Shown: positions 1 to 11,871, counted from the stretch's first letter. The stretch is DNA of 64,000 nucleotides from Lycorma delicatula (GCF_047948215.1 NC_134460.1:123703324-123767323), one strand, 5' to 3'. Numbers and translations are program-made. The notes: generated by a model from the letters alone, not told the origin.

Positions 1-717
1 GTATTGATGTTGAAGAAGATCATTTTCAACACATTTTATAAATTATTTTAGATATTTTAATATCCGTTTTTTATATAATAATAAGAAATAAAAATACAAA
101 GTAATAATTAAGAAAGTTTTGTCATTATTCTTCCACAATTCCCGTGCACTACAACTTTCTGAACGCACTGTTCGGTTTAATTTATTAAGTTTAACTATAT
201 TAAACTGGGAAAAACAAATAAATTAACTCTATTATATAACATCTAGAATGTGCTAAGGTTAAAAGAAATAAAAATAAATCACACAAAGGAAACAAATTGT
301 TAATTTTTATAATTAAACATACAGGTGATATTAAAATACAAAAACGGTTACATATATCAAAACTGAGGGACGCTAGGAAGTAGAAACAAGTGCGGATCTA
401 GATAGCTATAAAATATACATACGTAGTTACAAAATTTATGATTTTAATGTAAGTTTTACGAGAAAAACGATGGTGAAACCGTTTCACGATGAATGCAGTC
501 ATTTTTTAGTTGAAAACAATCAAAATTACAAAAACGAAAATCGCGGTAGTAATAAAACCGAGGTAAAACGCTCCATAGTAACTTTTTATTTCGTATCACC
601 TTCAGAGTTACATCCAATAACATAATTTAAACAGTTAATGTTGGAATTAATGGCCCAAAAACTACGAATAACAACCTTCACAACAATAAATAACAGTAAT
701 ACAATAATACACCATCT
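1..717. other. No gene recognised
   Basis: AT-rich sequence without a convincing coding region. A 101-codon open frame on the minus strand at 586-891 runs through a TA microsatellite and resembles nothing I know, so I do not treat it as a gene. Confidence 0.5.
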
Positions 718-1310
718 TATATATATATATATATATATATATAAATGAATATTTGTTAGTCCCGTTTGTGTTCCTATACCATTCATCCGATTGCGATGAA
801 ACTTTGGTGAATTGTTGTGCGCACGCCCGCTACGTAGCGCTGAGGTTGAAATATTTAGAAAAATTGTATTTATTGGACCGATTTGGTTCATATTCAGAAT
901 ATATATTAATTACGTGAAAAGAAAAACTTTGCAAAAAGTATACCCGCTAGGTGGCGCCAGTGTCGAGATATTTACGAAACAAACAAATATACAAACAGAT
1001 TTTCTTCTATATATATATATATATTGTGTGCAATATTCATATGTGTGTCCGCTATAGACTAAAAAAATACTGGACAGATTTACGTGCGGAAAAAAAGGAA
1101 AAAAGAAAAAAGGGAAATAGGGAAAAAGGGGAAATTGTGAAAAGGGGAAAAGAGAAAAGGGAAAAAGGAAACTGGGGAAAGGGGAAAATAAGATAAAAGG
1201 GAAATTGGGAAATGAAGAAAAGGTTGTAAAAGAAAAAAGGGATAAAGTGAAAGGTTAAATATTGTGAATTCCGTAATGTTCAGTTTTTTAATGTTTTATC
1301 TAACTTCCGA
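718..1310 (-). repeat. RTE-like retroelement 3' repeat, copy A
   Basis: Read on the minus strand, this matches the units at 60546-61840. Shared parts are a stretch near 'aaactgaacattacgg', a long pyrimidine-rich block (1089-1250 here, purine on plus), a segment near 'gccaaatcggacc', and a tail with 'aaagtttcatcgcaat' followed by 'gggacaaacaaacattca' and a TA microsatellite (718-743). A tail that reads 'caaagtttcatcgcaatc.gatgaatgg' and then a microsatellite is typical of RTE-type LINEs and the SINEs they mobilise. I see no reverse transcriptase here, so this may be a non-autonomous or 5'-truncated copy. Confidence 0.6.
1089..1250 (+). repeat. Polypurine tract (GGGAAA-rich)
   Basis: About 160 bases are almost entirely A and G on the plus strand, built from irregular 'gggaaa' and 'aaaagg' blocks. 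It is the purine-strand image of the pyrimidine tracts at 60697-60740 and 61085-61270, and so part of the same repeat family rather than an independent simple repeat. Confidence 0.75.
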
Positions 1311-1336
1311 TTGTGTTCATTTAATCTATATACGAC

Positions 1337-1905
1337 GGCGGTCCAGAAAGTAACTTACATTTGTGCCTAGCGTGTTGATGGGAGGGAATAGAGCCGCCAT
1401 CTTGGCGTCAAAACGTTACTCAGTATGGATCAAGCTGTCGTAACATGTGGACTGTGATTTTTTTCTACTTTGTTCGTTGTGAATTATTGAAATGTGTGCT
1501 TCAATAAAAAATCCCGCGAGTTGTGAGGTGGGTTCAACGATTAGATTTTTACTGGCAAAAACCTCACACTAATTTAAATTCATCGGCAACTTTGTGACGT
1601 GTACGGAGATGGAATAATGAGTGATAGTGGAGTGAGGCAGTGGTGCATTCAGTTTAAAAATAGCTGCAGCAATGTTCATGATGAGGACCACAGTGGTGGA
1701 CCTAGTCTTGTGACTGATTAACTGACGATGAAAACAACGATAAAATTCCTGAAAATCCCCGCATTACGATTACGGAACTCTCGCTTCATGTTACGAAGTT
1801 TACTGCTTGAAACTGTATCGGGGGAGCTTGGTATCGCAAGATACCAACACTCTAAGGTGGCAGATTTCTACAGAGAAGGAATTGAAAAGCTTACGATAAG
1901 TGCCT
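1337..1905 (+). pseudogene. Mariner-type transposase, N-terminal relic
   Basis: This is a broken transposase of the Tc1/mariner superfamily, the DDE enzymes that cut and paste DNA between TA sites. An ATG at 1492 opens a frame reading MCASIKNPASCEVGSTIRF, typical of the first helix-turn-helix. After a frameshift the relic continues with 'IHRQLCDVYGDGIMSDSG', 'VRQWCIQFKN', 'DEDHSGGPSLVTD' and, in another frame, 'NPRITITELSLH'. Stops fall in 'aatttaaattc' and 'gattaactg'. Homology fades near 1880, before any catalytic D, so the DDE domain is missing. The segment starting near 1337 ('ggcggtccagaaagtaac') looks like a mariner terminal inverted repeat, but I found no partner end. A 61-codon open frame at 1728-1913 is a by-product of the frameshifts. 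Confidence 0.7.
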
Positions 1906-1910
1906 CAATT

Positions 1911-2811
1911 TAAATGACAAATATGTAGAAAAATAGTTTACGATTGTCCGTTTCAAATGTATACAATAAAATGTATTTTTTTTTTTGGTTTTGGTCATGA
2001 GGTCTTCTATTGTGGCTATTATTAACCACAACACAATACAACATAAATCATATGTTGTAAGTGGTTGGCGGTATAAAAAGTGCATTAAAATGGACCTAAT
2101 ATAGTCCCTTGAGGAACACCATAGTTCATACTAAAAGTAATTAATTTTATTTTGTTCTTTTAAATTAATTTATTTGTTTTAAAATATTTCCAAGATTGCA
2201 AAAGTAATACCGATTCAATGCGGGGATAAAAAAGTGTACCCGATGACTGAATAAAGAAAATAATATTGAAGATAATTTACACAACAGAAAAGAAAGAAGT
2301 CTAAGGATAACAATAGAAGAAGAAAGAATGAAAGGACTTATTTACGGGTGGCTGTATTCATAGGCAGAAACTACGTGCTATAATATAATATAAGCTAATA
2401 CAATCGATACCAAGAAAGGAAGCTCAGAAAAATATAAAGGGATTCAAGGTGTGAAGGGAAAACTGAAATACATGTAAGGTGCTGGAAGGCTTAAATAATA
2501 AATTTATATATCCTACAAGGGTGTAAAAATAACCTGAATGTAGGATAAACATAAACTTTCCTCACTCATATCTACTGATACAGAAAATAAAATAATAAAA
2601 AATCTTACGAAAACATAAACAATAATACCAAAAATAAGCTACAGCAATTACCGAAATATATTTTCGGTGATATTATTCCAGTTTTATAAAAAAAAAATTG
2701 TAGATTTAAACGAAAATCGAATAAATACTATCTTTAACTTAACTTAATGAACCATTTATTTAGTTTCCTAATATTTTCGCTGCAAATTGTTCAATTAGTG
2801 AACAATAAGCA
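1911..2811. other. No gene recognised
   Basis: AT-rich DNA with short A/T runs. The open frames here are short and of biased composition. I see no splice-bounded exon or recognisable repeat. Confidence 0.45.
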
Positions 2812-3012
2812 ACTTCCCAACGGCCCAATGAGATGAGGATGATACACAATATATATGACATGTAAAAGGAGGTGTAGTCTTGTGCATTTCTGAGACGTGA
2901 GGTTAATTTAACAGTAACCACCGAAGTTAAAAGGTGAAAACTTTTACTTGGATTTGAGCTGTTAAATAACTGATTTGCGAAGACGAGTTAACCACCAGAC
3001 CAGCCTGGTGGA
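2812..3012 (-). repeat. tRNA-derived SINE, family 2, variant tail
   Basis: On the minus strand the head matches the family-2 SINE at 62519: 'ccaccaggctggtctggtgg', 'ttaactcgtcttcgcaaatc', then 'accacctcacgtctcagaaa' style body. The Pol III box A region (tggtctggtggttaac) is recognisable; box B is eroded. The tail differs from the full copies at 47611 and 62519: it reads 'tcatctcattgggccgttgg' and then a stretch shared with 11140-11180. This marks a subfamily with a different 3' end. Confidence 0.65.
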
Positions 3013-3990
3013 CCAAATATTAATTGAAATAAAAAAAGACTCATTAGATGATTGTTTTTTTAATAATCATTGCTTAAAAACTTATCTTCACGTATGGACA
3101 AAATTTAAAAAAAATGTATAACTTTATACAGGGATGTTAAGGGAAAAATCCCAATTTACAATATTTTATAAACTAATAGTTTTATTTTACACGTAAAATA
3201 TGATTATGAAAATAATATTATCTTTTTTTTTATATCCTAATGTGGTATAAAGAAAACAAAAACAAATACGATTCATCAGTATTAATCTAAATCAGTCGTA
3301 CAGATTTTACTTTCCCTATATAACAAAGGAAAAAATTTGTTACCGTCAAAAAATTAAATGTTCTGAAGAATTTCATGATTTATCAATACTTCTTGGTCCC
3401 GTAAATACGAAACAATTAAAATAATTTTTAAGAAATTTTGTACGAATGCATGTACACTACTATGAATTTGTCTTTCTCTTTGCCTTTCTATTGCTGGAAA
3501 AGTTTAATACACAATCATGAATTACTGTTTGATTATTAAGGAGATTAGTTCTAGTAAATCATAAAGACAAATGTTGGGGAGATTCTGAAGTGATTCCATA
3601 CCTTAAAAGAAATTAAAATTTGTGAAAATTTTACTGCTACGTAACTTGTAGTTTAACAAAAAATAATTATATGCAGTAAATTTGGAAGTAACAGATTTAG
3701 TTTTATTTTTAAATTATAATCAATTTTATAAAATCCCATACAATTAAAAAAATTTTATCATTTTACCTGCATCACCGGAAGGTGGCAGTATGTATTCTGT
3801 ATAGAAGCCCTGAAAACCACCGTTTAAGTTATCAGCAATAGTAGTCGAATATTCGCCTTAAAAGATTCATTCTGAACAACACATCTGTAAACTACAAAGT
3901 TGATAATACTGACAGTTGGGCCAACCTCGGAGTAGTTTTAAAAAGAACAGTTTCGCCTCGCCTTCTGGTAAGCGGCAAGATCGGCTCAGG
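3013..3990. other. No gene recognised
   Basis: AT-rich sequence with no coding potential. Around 3770-3990 the base composition rises slightly in GC as it approaches the unclassified open frame at 3991-4440, so the edge of that inserted sequence may lie here. Confidence 0.4.
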
Positions 3991-4440
3991 TTAAAAAATC
4001 AATGGCAAAACTAACACCCCTAGATCTCTTCGTGTGGGAAAGGTAGATGTACAGAGTAGTAGGTTAGGCGAAGGATGAGGCATCGCTTGTCCGCATATGA
4101 CAGAGGAGATGAGATCAGTCGTCGAAGGGAAGATGGACCCACAAACTGATCCCGGACCTCCAGAGATGGCTGGCTCACAAACACGGAAAACAGGCACGAG
4201 ATAACCCAGTTCCTTACCAGTCACCGGTATTTTAAGACATTGTCCGCGGATACTGAGACCCTTCTCGGATTCTAATTGTTGAAGGGAGGCGTATACCGTG
4301 GAATAAACTACACGGTGTTCTTTTGCGATATGTTCCCGCAGCAAAGGAGAGATTCCCGCAGCGTGCCGTAGAGATTTTAGAGTCCGTAACTTAGAGAATA
4401 CAACGGAACTATGTTCCGAAATCGACTGATCGTTGTCCAC
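3991..4440 (-). CDS. Unclassified 149-codon open frame, probably a transposon relic
   Basis: This is the longest open frame in the window outside simple repeats. It begins MDNDQSISEHSSVVFSKLRT and is rich in Ser, Leu and Arg. I recognise no zinc finger, protease, reverse transcriptase, integrase or transposase motif. A polar, helical-looking first half (about residues 1-70) is followed by a Pro/Ser/Cys-rich half. The DNA is visibly more GC-rich than its surroundings, which suggests an inserted sequence rather than a host exon. There is no flanking splice context I trust. It could be part of a retroelement ORF1 or gag, or a chance open frame in a GC-richer relic. Confidence 0.3.
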   Translation of the reverse strand: MDNDQSISEHSSVVFSKLRTLKSLRHAAGISPLLREHIAKEHRVVYSTVYASLQQLESEKGLSIRGQCLKIPVTGKELGYLVPVFRVCEPAISGGPGSVCGSIFPSTTDLISSVICGQAMPHPSPNLLLCTSTFPTRRDLGVLVLPLIF

Positions 4441-4770
4441 GGTATTGGTTAGGAATATTCATTCAAAGTAATTGAAGAAGTGGAAAAGTGAGGAATTCAA
4501 GATGTGAACCAGGATTAAAGTGTAAGAGAAGTAAATTGTTGAAAGCCTTTCTCTCTCTTCAAGGCAATTATTAGTCATTAAACACTTCTATTCATTGTTC
4601 TAAGAAAATATATTATAAGATTATTTAATTTTTTTTTCAAACAATTATTTAGATAATAATTTTTATCAAACAATTTTTATTATTGTTACCTCTTAATTAA
4701 TTTTTCTGTTTTTATATCTTTTAAAACCACAGTTTACCATAAGTAAATTTCTAATAAAATTCAGTTTTAA

Positions 4771-4891
4771 CTTTTTTTTTTTTTTGTCTTCAGTCATTTG
4801 ACTTGTTTGATGCAGCTCTCCAAGATTCCCTATCTAGTGCTAGTTGTTTCATTTCAGTATATCCCCTACATCCTACATCCCTAACAATTTG
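4771..4891 (-). pseudogene. LINE reverse-transcriptase protein, extreme C-terminus with poly-A
   Basis: Minus-strand translation ends with 'QIVRDVGCRGYTEMKQLALD' and then 'RESWRAASNKSND' before a TGA at 4794-4796. A poly-A tail follows (poly-T on plus, 4772-4785). This ending is common to a family of insect LINE endonuclease/reverse-transcriptase proteins. Only about 32 codons remain, so it is a heavily 5'-truncated insertion, the normal result of incomplete target-primed reverse transcription. The flanks ('cagttttaac' and 'ttgttttaat') could be an eroded target-site duplication, but the match is weak. Confidence 0.7.
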
Positions 4892-5716
4892 AGTTTTTGT
4901 TTTAATTTAAAAATCACAAAATTTGTATATTTTACTTTCTCGGCTTTTGTGATACGTGCTGTGATTTGTGATTTTATGATTTGTGCCAAGGAAACTTAAA
5001 AAAAAAAATATAGATCTAAATAATTATAATAATTTCAAAATAACTTTTTTATTCCAAAACTCCCATTTTTAAAAAAATAATTTTTGTCAGACGGACGTTT
5101 GTACGACTGTACCTTTGTACATTGGCTTGTATTCGGTCTTATTACTTTGAACCCATCCCGATTTTATTCAAACTTGCTAGACAGGTACTACTTTCGGGAG
5201 GAAAGAATGTATTAATTTCTTCCAAAAATTGAAAAAGGAGGGAACGTCTTTTGAGCGAAATAAAATGTTGAATCTTTACTGCGGTACTTTGGAAAAAAGA
5301 TCTTAAAAAAGTTGAAACGTTTTTTATCAAGATCACAAACTGCCAACATGTTTTGTTTAATATTATCCCTTCCCCAAGAAATGGCTTTACATATTTTATT
5401 TTTATACCAACATCTTGCTTCAGAAAAGGAGTAATGAGCACCTAAATTTCTACATCGATAAGCCTTCAAACCACTACAAACATTTTTACCCATCTTACGC
5501 CAATAGTCTATAATAATAAATGTTTTTTTAAAATTAAAAAATAATAATTAGTTTATTTTAAATATAAATCCAATTCGCAAGTTAGCTGTTGCATTTAAAA
5601 TGTAAAAATCTTAATTTTTTTACAGTCCTTACTCCTGAACAATTCTTGAAAAAAAATAATTAGCCAAAAATGTTTATCCCCTTCCAGGAAAATTACAACT
5701 TTGATTATTTAGATTT
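4892..5716. other. No gene recognised
   Basis: AT-rich. Two overlapping minus-strand open frames (5142-5493) have Phe/Lys-rich composition and no recognisable motif. I regard them as chance. Confidence 0.4.
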
Positions 5717-5829
5717 ATGGCTCGTCCCGGATTCGAATCCGCAGGCATGGCATTTTCACTCGCTACTTGTCATTCATCTCAACCTCTGAAGCAATACCTA
5801 ACTATGGTCACGGAGGTTAAAAAAAAGAA
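5717..5829 (+). repeat. tRNA-derived SINE, family 1, 5'-truncated
   Basis: It retains box B ('ggattcgaatccg'), the body 'gcaggcatggcattttcac', 'tcattcatctcaacctctg' and the tail 'gaagcaatacctaac' and 'cggaggttaaaaaaa'. The box A half is missing. It compares directly with the fuller copies at 36139 and 47090. Confidence 0.8.
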
Positions 5830-6298
5830 CAAGAAGAAGGTTTATGACTTTATATTTGTATTTTTTAAATAATTTTATGAAGTTTTCTTTTATTATTACC
5901 CTCTTAAGGATTATTTTCTTAAAAATTAATTTTACCCGAATGTTTCTCCTTGAGGCCCCAAAATGGAAAAAAAATTTACTCATTTCAAATCTGTAATACT
6001 TAAACATATTTTGTTAAACAATAAAGTTCTAAAATAACTTAATACTCCTCTGAGGGGGAGTTCCGAAATTAAAAAAAAGGGGTATAGAAAAAACTTTTTT
6101 AAGTTCATTTTGATTTATTTAAAATCATTTTTAGTAATTGATTTTTTAAAAAAACTCAAAGCATGAGCCCCAAATTTTCAAAAACTTGAAACAAATTTTT
6201 CAAAATGTGATCTTAACATGCTAATATAAAACATTTTCGTTATTTTTTTATTTTGTTTAGCATCTTAAAAATTCAAATTAAAAGACTTTTTAGCAATC

Positions 6299-6415
6299 TG
6301 TTATTTTTGTGAATCTTGTTACTAGTTTTTTTCTTTCTGGTGAGGGGAGGAATGCCATTATTACATACTGAGTATCGGACTCGCTAACATGTTCCGCTAG
6401 ATGTAGTGAAAGTGC
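6299..6415. repeat. Dispersed repeat, copy 1 (partner 11872-11985)
   Basis: Roughly 115 bases match 11872-11985: 'ttatttttgtgaatcttgtt', 'ggaatgccattattaca', 'actgagtatcgga', and 'ttccgctagatgtagt'. Here it abuts the 3' end of an R1-type LINE on the minus strand through a short TA run, so it may be the outer end of that element or older flanking DNA. Confidence 0.6.
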
Positions 6416-6429
6416 ATATATATATATAT

Positions 6430-7400
6430 ACCTGTGCCCTACCGACTAAACCTTCACCTCACCAACTACCGAGGCCGGACCCGTAGTTAAGCATTACACA
6501 GCCCCGGGAGATGCTTTCGAGTGCGGGGGACCAGGGTCCCCGTGCTTCATCACCATCACCCATCCACGCAACGCAGACGAACGACTGCTCGCCACCATCT
6601 CCCTCTCCGGTCCGTTTTCTTCACCTTAGACATTGGAGTTCTTCCTTTTCGATCTAACTTCATATGAGTCTTCTTGTCTGCCTGCCATTCCTTGTATTCC
6701 TCCTGCTTTACCTTCAGAATGTCCGATGCCAATTTGGATACTGCCTCCCATTCTTTCATGTATACTCTATACTCCTGAGCGTATAATCTACTGTGTTCTC
6801 GGAGTGAGCCAATCTAGGCTCCGATTTCTTCTTGTTACAACCCATCTGCGGCAGACATAAAATGTGTGTTCAGGCGTATCAACCAACCTACTGAACATTC
6901 ACCGAGGTGATTCTCTTTGTTTGAATCGGTATAAGTACTCCGAGAATTTCTCATGACCAGATAGGAGCTGGGTGAGATGGAAATTCACCTCACCATGCCC
7001 CCTCCAAATCCATGGATCTAAATTAGGGATCAGCCTCCTTATCCATGGCCTCTTTGTTTAGTCATGCCATGACACCTGCCATTCTTGGAACAGCTGCTGT
7101 TGGCCGCATCTTTCGGCATTCCATCATAAATTCTTGACAGTTGTTTCACCTTGAAAATTATGGCGGGGATACTAGCGATAATCTCAACTGCATCACAGGA
7201 CACTACGCAAAAGGCGGATGACTTTCAGTGCCGACCGCCATTGAAGAGAGGAAAACTTTCTGACATTCCTCCTCATGTCAAGGGAGTCACCCCAGGCTGG
7301 AACGGCATAAAGCATTATAGAGGTGGCAATCACCATTATCAACAATGGCCAACTATGGTCAAATTCCCGTGCGATTTCGATTGAAAATAAATCGATTACC
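6430..7400 (-). pseudogene. R1-type LINE, reverse-transcriptase C-terminal part and 3' UTR
   Basis: Minus-strand reading from about 7345 gives 'ATSIMLYAVPAWGDSLDM', then 'LRSVSCDAVEIIA', the usual thumb region of R1-type LINE reverse transcriptases. After frameshifts it gives 'NLDPWIWRGHGEVNFHLTQL', 'LSGHEKFSEYLYRF' and 'DTPEHTFYVCRRW', the region before and within the C-terminal CCHC-like motif. The last open stretch (6556-6759) is a Lys/Glu-rich tail. The 3' UTR contains a motif near 6480-6520 that on the minus strand reads 'ggggctgtgtaatgctta'; the same motif occurs in the LINE tail at 22745. Stops and frameshifts make it dead. The polymerase centre (YADD) lies outside the retained part. 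Confidence 0.75.
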
Positions 7401-8762
7401 GAAGTGGGTTACTTGGTCGATTCTTTTTTTTTTTTCTGTAGGACCCATTTTAATACGAGACATATTGTTTTTATCCTACAACGAATTCTACAGGATGAAT
7501 TCAGTAAGATACGATACACTACTAAGAACACTGTATAAAAATAAATTGTGATACATTTTTTCATCACATCATTTTCGTTGATAACTATTAAATAAATGGT
7601 TTGCAAAAAACATTAGCTCAACGTAAATATGTTTAGACATAGAATTGTATGTAAAAAATAATGTCTTATATTGAAATATAAAAGAAACTTTATGCAGTAG
7701 GAAAATGATCGAACAAAAATTTAAGCTTGACAGCATATGTTTTGATTTCATTTTTCGCATAGAGTTTAAGATAGAATTGTCCATAAAGTAGATAAAGTCA
7801 TACTTGCTCCTAAATAAATCAATCTGTTTTGTTAAAAAAGAATGATCACTAATCTATTTATAAAAAAAGGAGTTGATTTCTTTGAAATGCAAAGTTAAGA
7901 TCCTCATAGGTATAAAAATAATCTAATTCGGAAAACATTTCTATTTATTGTAAGGGTGGTTTTCATATTTTTCTTTTATACTCTCGATTATCCGGTTATC
8001 CGTACATTATCTTATTCCGAAATTCAGTTATTACGAGACGGTATGACTAATTTTAAACTTATTTTTTACCATGTTGAGTGCTAACGTTTGCTTAAAAAAG
8101 ATGTACGCCAGATTATTCGGTTATCCGATTTTTTTTCCGAAATTTACTTGTATCTTCGTAACTGTGCGACCAATTGTGAAAATCAAACAGCGAATTTTTT
8201 AGCAATACAAAGGCTAACGTTAAAATTAAAAAATAGACATAAGAAATGGAAATGAATAATTAAATTAACGGAAAAATGAAAAGGAAAAATCTTTTAATTA
8301 CAGTAATTTTTCGTAATACGCAGTTAATGTGAGGCACGCAAAAAATGAATCGTTTCTTGAAAAAATTTTCAAGATTATAAAAAAACGCACATTTGTCTGT
8401 ACCTCATGGGTTATGTGGAAAACAATTTTGTAAAGTTTTAGTGAATTTTATAACTAATGTAAATTTTATGTATTTTTACACAATTACGATAAATAAATCA
8501 GTTTTCATAAAACTGAATCTCTTTTTATGTCCCAAACAACAGAGTGAATGATGCCTGGCTGAGAAGCTAGTATATTAATAAATTAATAAAGAAATTATTA
8601 AATTTTATAAAAAATTATCAATCTTAAGAATACAAATTTTATTAGAAATAATACTAATAAAAATAGTTATTTATAAATTTTAAAACAGTTTAATCTATTA
8701 ATAAATCTGAAAATTACCACCAGAATTAAATATATATAATATGAAAGGGTGTATTGTTACAT
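7401..8762. other. No gene recognised
   Basis: AT-rich DNA. Between about 7980 and 8160 the phrases 'ttatccggttatccg' and 'attattcggttatccg' recur, a possible short local duplication. No coding region is supported. Confidence 0.4.
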
Positions 8763-8892
8763 AAGTAACCTCCCCCACCTGAGGTGAAGATAATATGTAT
8801 GACAAGTAAATAAGGTGTAGTCTTGTACTCGGGCTGACCATTCCTGAGACGTGTGGTTAATTGAACTCCAACTTCCAAAGTATATGGGTATG
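8763..8892 (-). repeat. SINE family 2 fragment
   Basis: On the minus strand the body matches other family-2 copies: 'ggagttcaattaaccacacg', 'tctcaggaatggtcagcc', 'gactacacct' and 'tatttacttgtcatac'. The tRNA-like head is missing. It belongs with the 2812 and 11140 subfamily. Confidence 0.6.
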
Positions 8893-10670
8893 CTTAATAT
8901 AAATTGGTTTGTTATATTTAATCATTTAACTTTTTAATTAGATCATATAGTAATAAAATTGCTTATTTAACTGACATTTTAAACAGTCTATAATAGTTAG
9001 GATGAAAAGTTTTAATATTAAAGAAATAAAAATCAATAATTATTGAAATTTTAAAAACAGTTTTTTTTGCAACATTAGTGATCTGTTCAAATAAAACAGA
9101 ATTGTTATTTGTATTACTGATAAAAGCAAATTTTAATAATACACTCATCGGATATCACATTCCTTATAACTAAAATAAAAGTCATATTTAAACAATGTTT
9201 ATATGAATATTAAGATAAAAAGAAAACAGTATTAAAAATGAAAACTCTTTTCAAGAAGCCAATATTTACTTAGTGAAATTTAATATTCTAATATCTCTTT
9301 ACTTAAAGAATTTCTTTATGTTTATTATAAGTCTTCAACCAATATTTCTTCATATATGCACATACATTTAAGTATATTATTCAATCTGGTGAGAGAGGTT
9401 TGTTGTATAAAAAACTTTTTGCTTTAGTCTGAAAAGGAAAGAAAATTTTAATCTTGAAAAGTTATGAATTTTTTGTTGATATTTAAGTATTTTTATATCT
9501 TTATAACATTTTAGTAATTGTTCAGAAAAATCCGTATTCAAAATTACGTTTTCACGACTACTGATAAAATATATGGAATGATTTATTAAACTAATTTTAA
9601 AACTATCATAGAGTGAATTCTATTTTGCAGTATTTTGTATTACGATACAGTTAAACGTAGAAGTAATTTAAAATGATAAAGAATCTATTTTGAGATATTT
9701 ATTTAAAAGATTAATTTATCTGATTTTTGTTTAATAATAATATATTTGGTTGTTTGCTCATTGAATTGTAAATTTATTATAATATTTACCATTTACTTCT
9801 AAATAAGGATTGAAATATAATAACACGTTTATCATGGTAAAGCATCATTTAGATAACTGAAAACAATTACCATTGTATCTATAATAAGTTTACTATCTGT
9901 TGATTTACTATCGACCAATTGGAGAACATTATTCTGACTAATCGTGAGAAAGGGAGGTAACAACAATTAGCCAGAATGATTGTTGGGCTATCCAATATCG
10001 TGCGCTGATTCAATCGTTCAGGTGTCTCCAAATACGACAATACGCAACTATAAAAAAGCGTACTTGCATTGTCAGATCAAAGCTTAGTTGACGGACAAAT
10101 CTAGATTACTGTGTGAAAAAAGATGAAGGAAGAAAAATAAAGTAATAGATTCAAAACACAGAGAAGCATGATGTTCTATCTTTAAACCTTTTTATTTGTT
10201 TTGGAGAAGGAGCGGACCTGCTTTGATATAAACACAGCCCCAAGGGAGATTAAGGTACAATTCCTCACTCCTCCACTTCTTCCATCCCCGTGTAAGGATA
10301 ATATTAACCAATATCGTGGACAACTCTCGTTCGATTTCGAAGGATAGTCCCAATGATATTCTGTAAGGTAAGCACACTGAAATCTATCCGGCATGCTTAC
10401 CTATGCTGCAGGAACCGATCTCATAATTCAATTCAATGAATTTAATATACATTTCAATAATTTTTTTTTTGTTTCAAATTTTTACATTTTTTCAGGAAAA
10501 TTAGTTAAATTATATCATATATATTTACATTAAAAATGAATCTCCAATAAAATTCCGAAAAAAATTACTTATTAACTCTATACCGAACTCCTGAAGGTCG
10601 AGTGTCGAACGCGATGAATAACCTCATAAAATTGTTGTGTAACAGGAAGGAACCGCGTGTGTGTAAAAGG
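8893..10670. other. No gene recognised
   Basis: AT-rich. A patch at 9955-10130 vaguely resembles the N-terminal helix-turn-helix of Tc1 transposases ('QQLARMIVGLSNIVR'), but it is too short to call. Two minus-strand open frames at 10182-10394 overlap in different frames and resemble nothing I know. Confidence 0.35.
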
Positions 10671-10674
10671 CCGG

Positions 10675-11045
10675 TCTTATTTATTATTTAACAAGTATAC
10701 ACCTGACCATCACGAGACATGTACTAACGAATCAGGATTTTCCGTTAGTGAAAAGTATATTTCTGTGCCTACTTTGTGGTTATAGTTCATTATTTTATGA
10801 AAAAAGACAATCGCATAATTAAAAAAAAATATATATTATTAATTTATATTTCGCATATATATTGATTAAAGAAATAAATATATATTACAAGTATAAATAA
10901 TAACAAGTACAAGTAATAAATGTGTAATAATATAACTAGTATGCACCTGACTCGCACCAGACAAACATGTACATGATGAGGCATGCACTAACGAATCGGG
11001 ATTTTCCGTTTGTGAACGGTACGCTCCAGTGCCTGTTATCTGAGC
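10675..11045 (+). repeat. Local duplication of a ~110-bp unit
   Basis: Two units, about 10680-10790 and 10935-11045, share 'gtatacacctgac/gtatgcacctgac', 'catgtac', 'actaacgaatc.ggattttccgtt.gtgaa' and 'tgcct'. The second carries extra bases. They are separated by about 150 AT-rich bases. The identity of the parent sequence is unknown. Confidence 0.55.
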
Positions 11046-11139
11046 ACATTATTAACTAAGGGGCACACACACACATACATACAAATGCCCTTTAGTAGGG
11101 TAGGACATATATTTTTTCCCCAAATTTGTACGTTATAAT

Positions 11140-11345
11140 CTGTTCAACTAGTGAAAAATGAGTAACTCCCTACGGCCCAGTAAGATGAGAATGATATATA
11201 TGACAAGTAAATGAGGTGTAGTCGTTCCCGAGCCGATAATTTCTGAGAGGTGTGGTTAATTGAACTCCAGCCATCAAAGTATACCGGCATCTACTGTCTA
11301 GTATTCATATACTTATAAAAGCAATTAACTTTTAATAGGATTTGA
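11140..11345 (-). repeat. SINE family 2 fragment, variant tail
   Basis: It matches 2812-3012 in the tail ('ctgttcaactagtgaaaaat', 'tactgggccgtagggagt' on the minus strand) and other family-2 copies in the body ('ggagttcaattaaccacac', 'tagacagtagatgccggt'). The head region decays into 'caattaacttttaatagg'. Confidence 0.6.
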
Positions 11346-11871
11346 AAAGTTAGTTTCTTGTATACGGATTTTAATACTAAGTAATGAATATTAATTAATA
11401 TTTTTAAAAAATTATTATTAAAAATTGGTAGTTTATTTAAGAACATTTTATCTGAATACACTTTAAGTCCTGTAAACTACATTATTATATCCAGAAACTA
11501 CATTTCGTTGTTACATTTTCGAAACTACATACAATCTTCAAATCGAATTTTTATATCTTCCATCACACGATGCAACATAAAGGAATTGCGTAACATTCGG
11601 AAGAATTTGTATTTTAATTCTTCTTTGTTTCGTAAGGTGGGAGGGTAGTTTACTGAATAGGCTTCAAACACCAAAAGAAAAAAAAATATTGCATGCCTTG
11701 AGAACCGGTGGTCTTACGGTCTATGTCTGATGAATGTTATATCTGACCACAACGTGATTTAAAAAGAGTCGTTTAATTGCATTCATTGATCTACGTATAC
11801 TGATAATATCTTTATTATCATTATTATATTTATTGATATTACGTTTTCCGGTATTTGAGAAGATAAAAATG

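Noticed and set aside
9955..10130. Tc1-like N-terminal helix-turn-helix
   Set aside because: Only a short, frame-shifting resemblance without flanking transposase blocks or terminal repeats.
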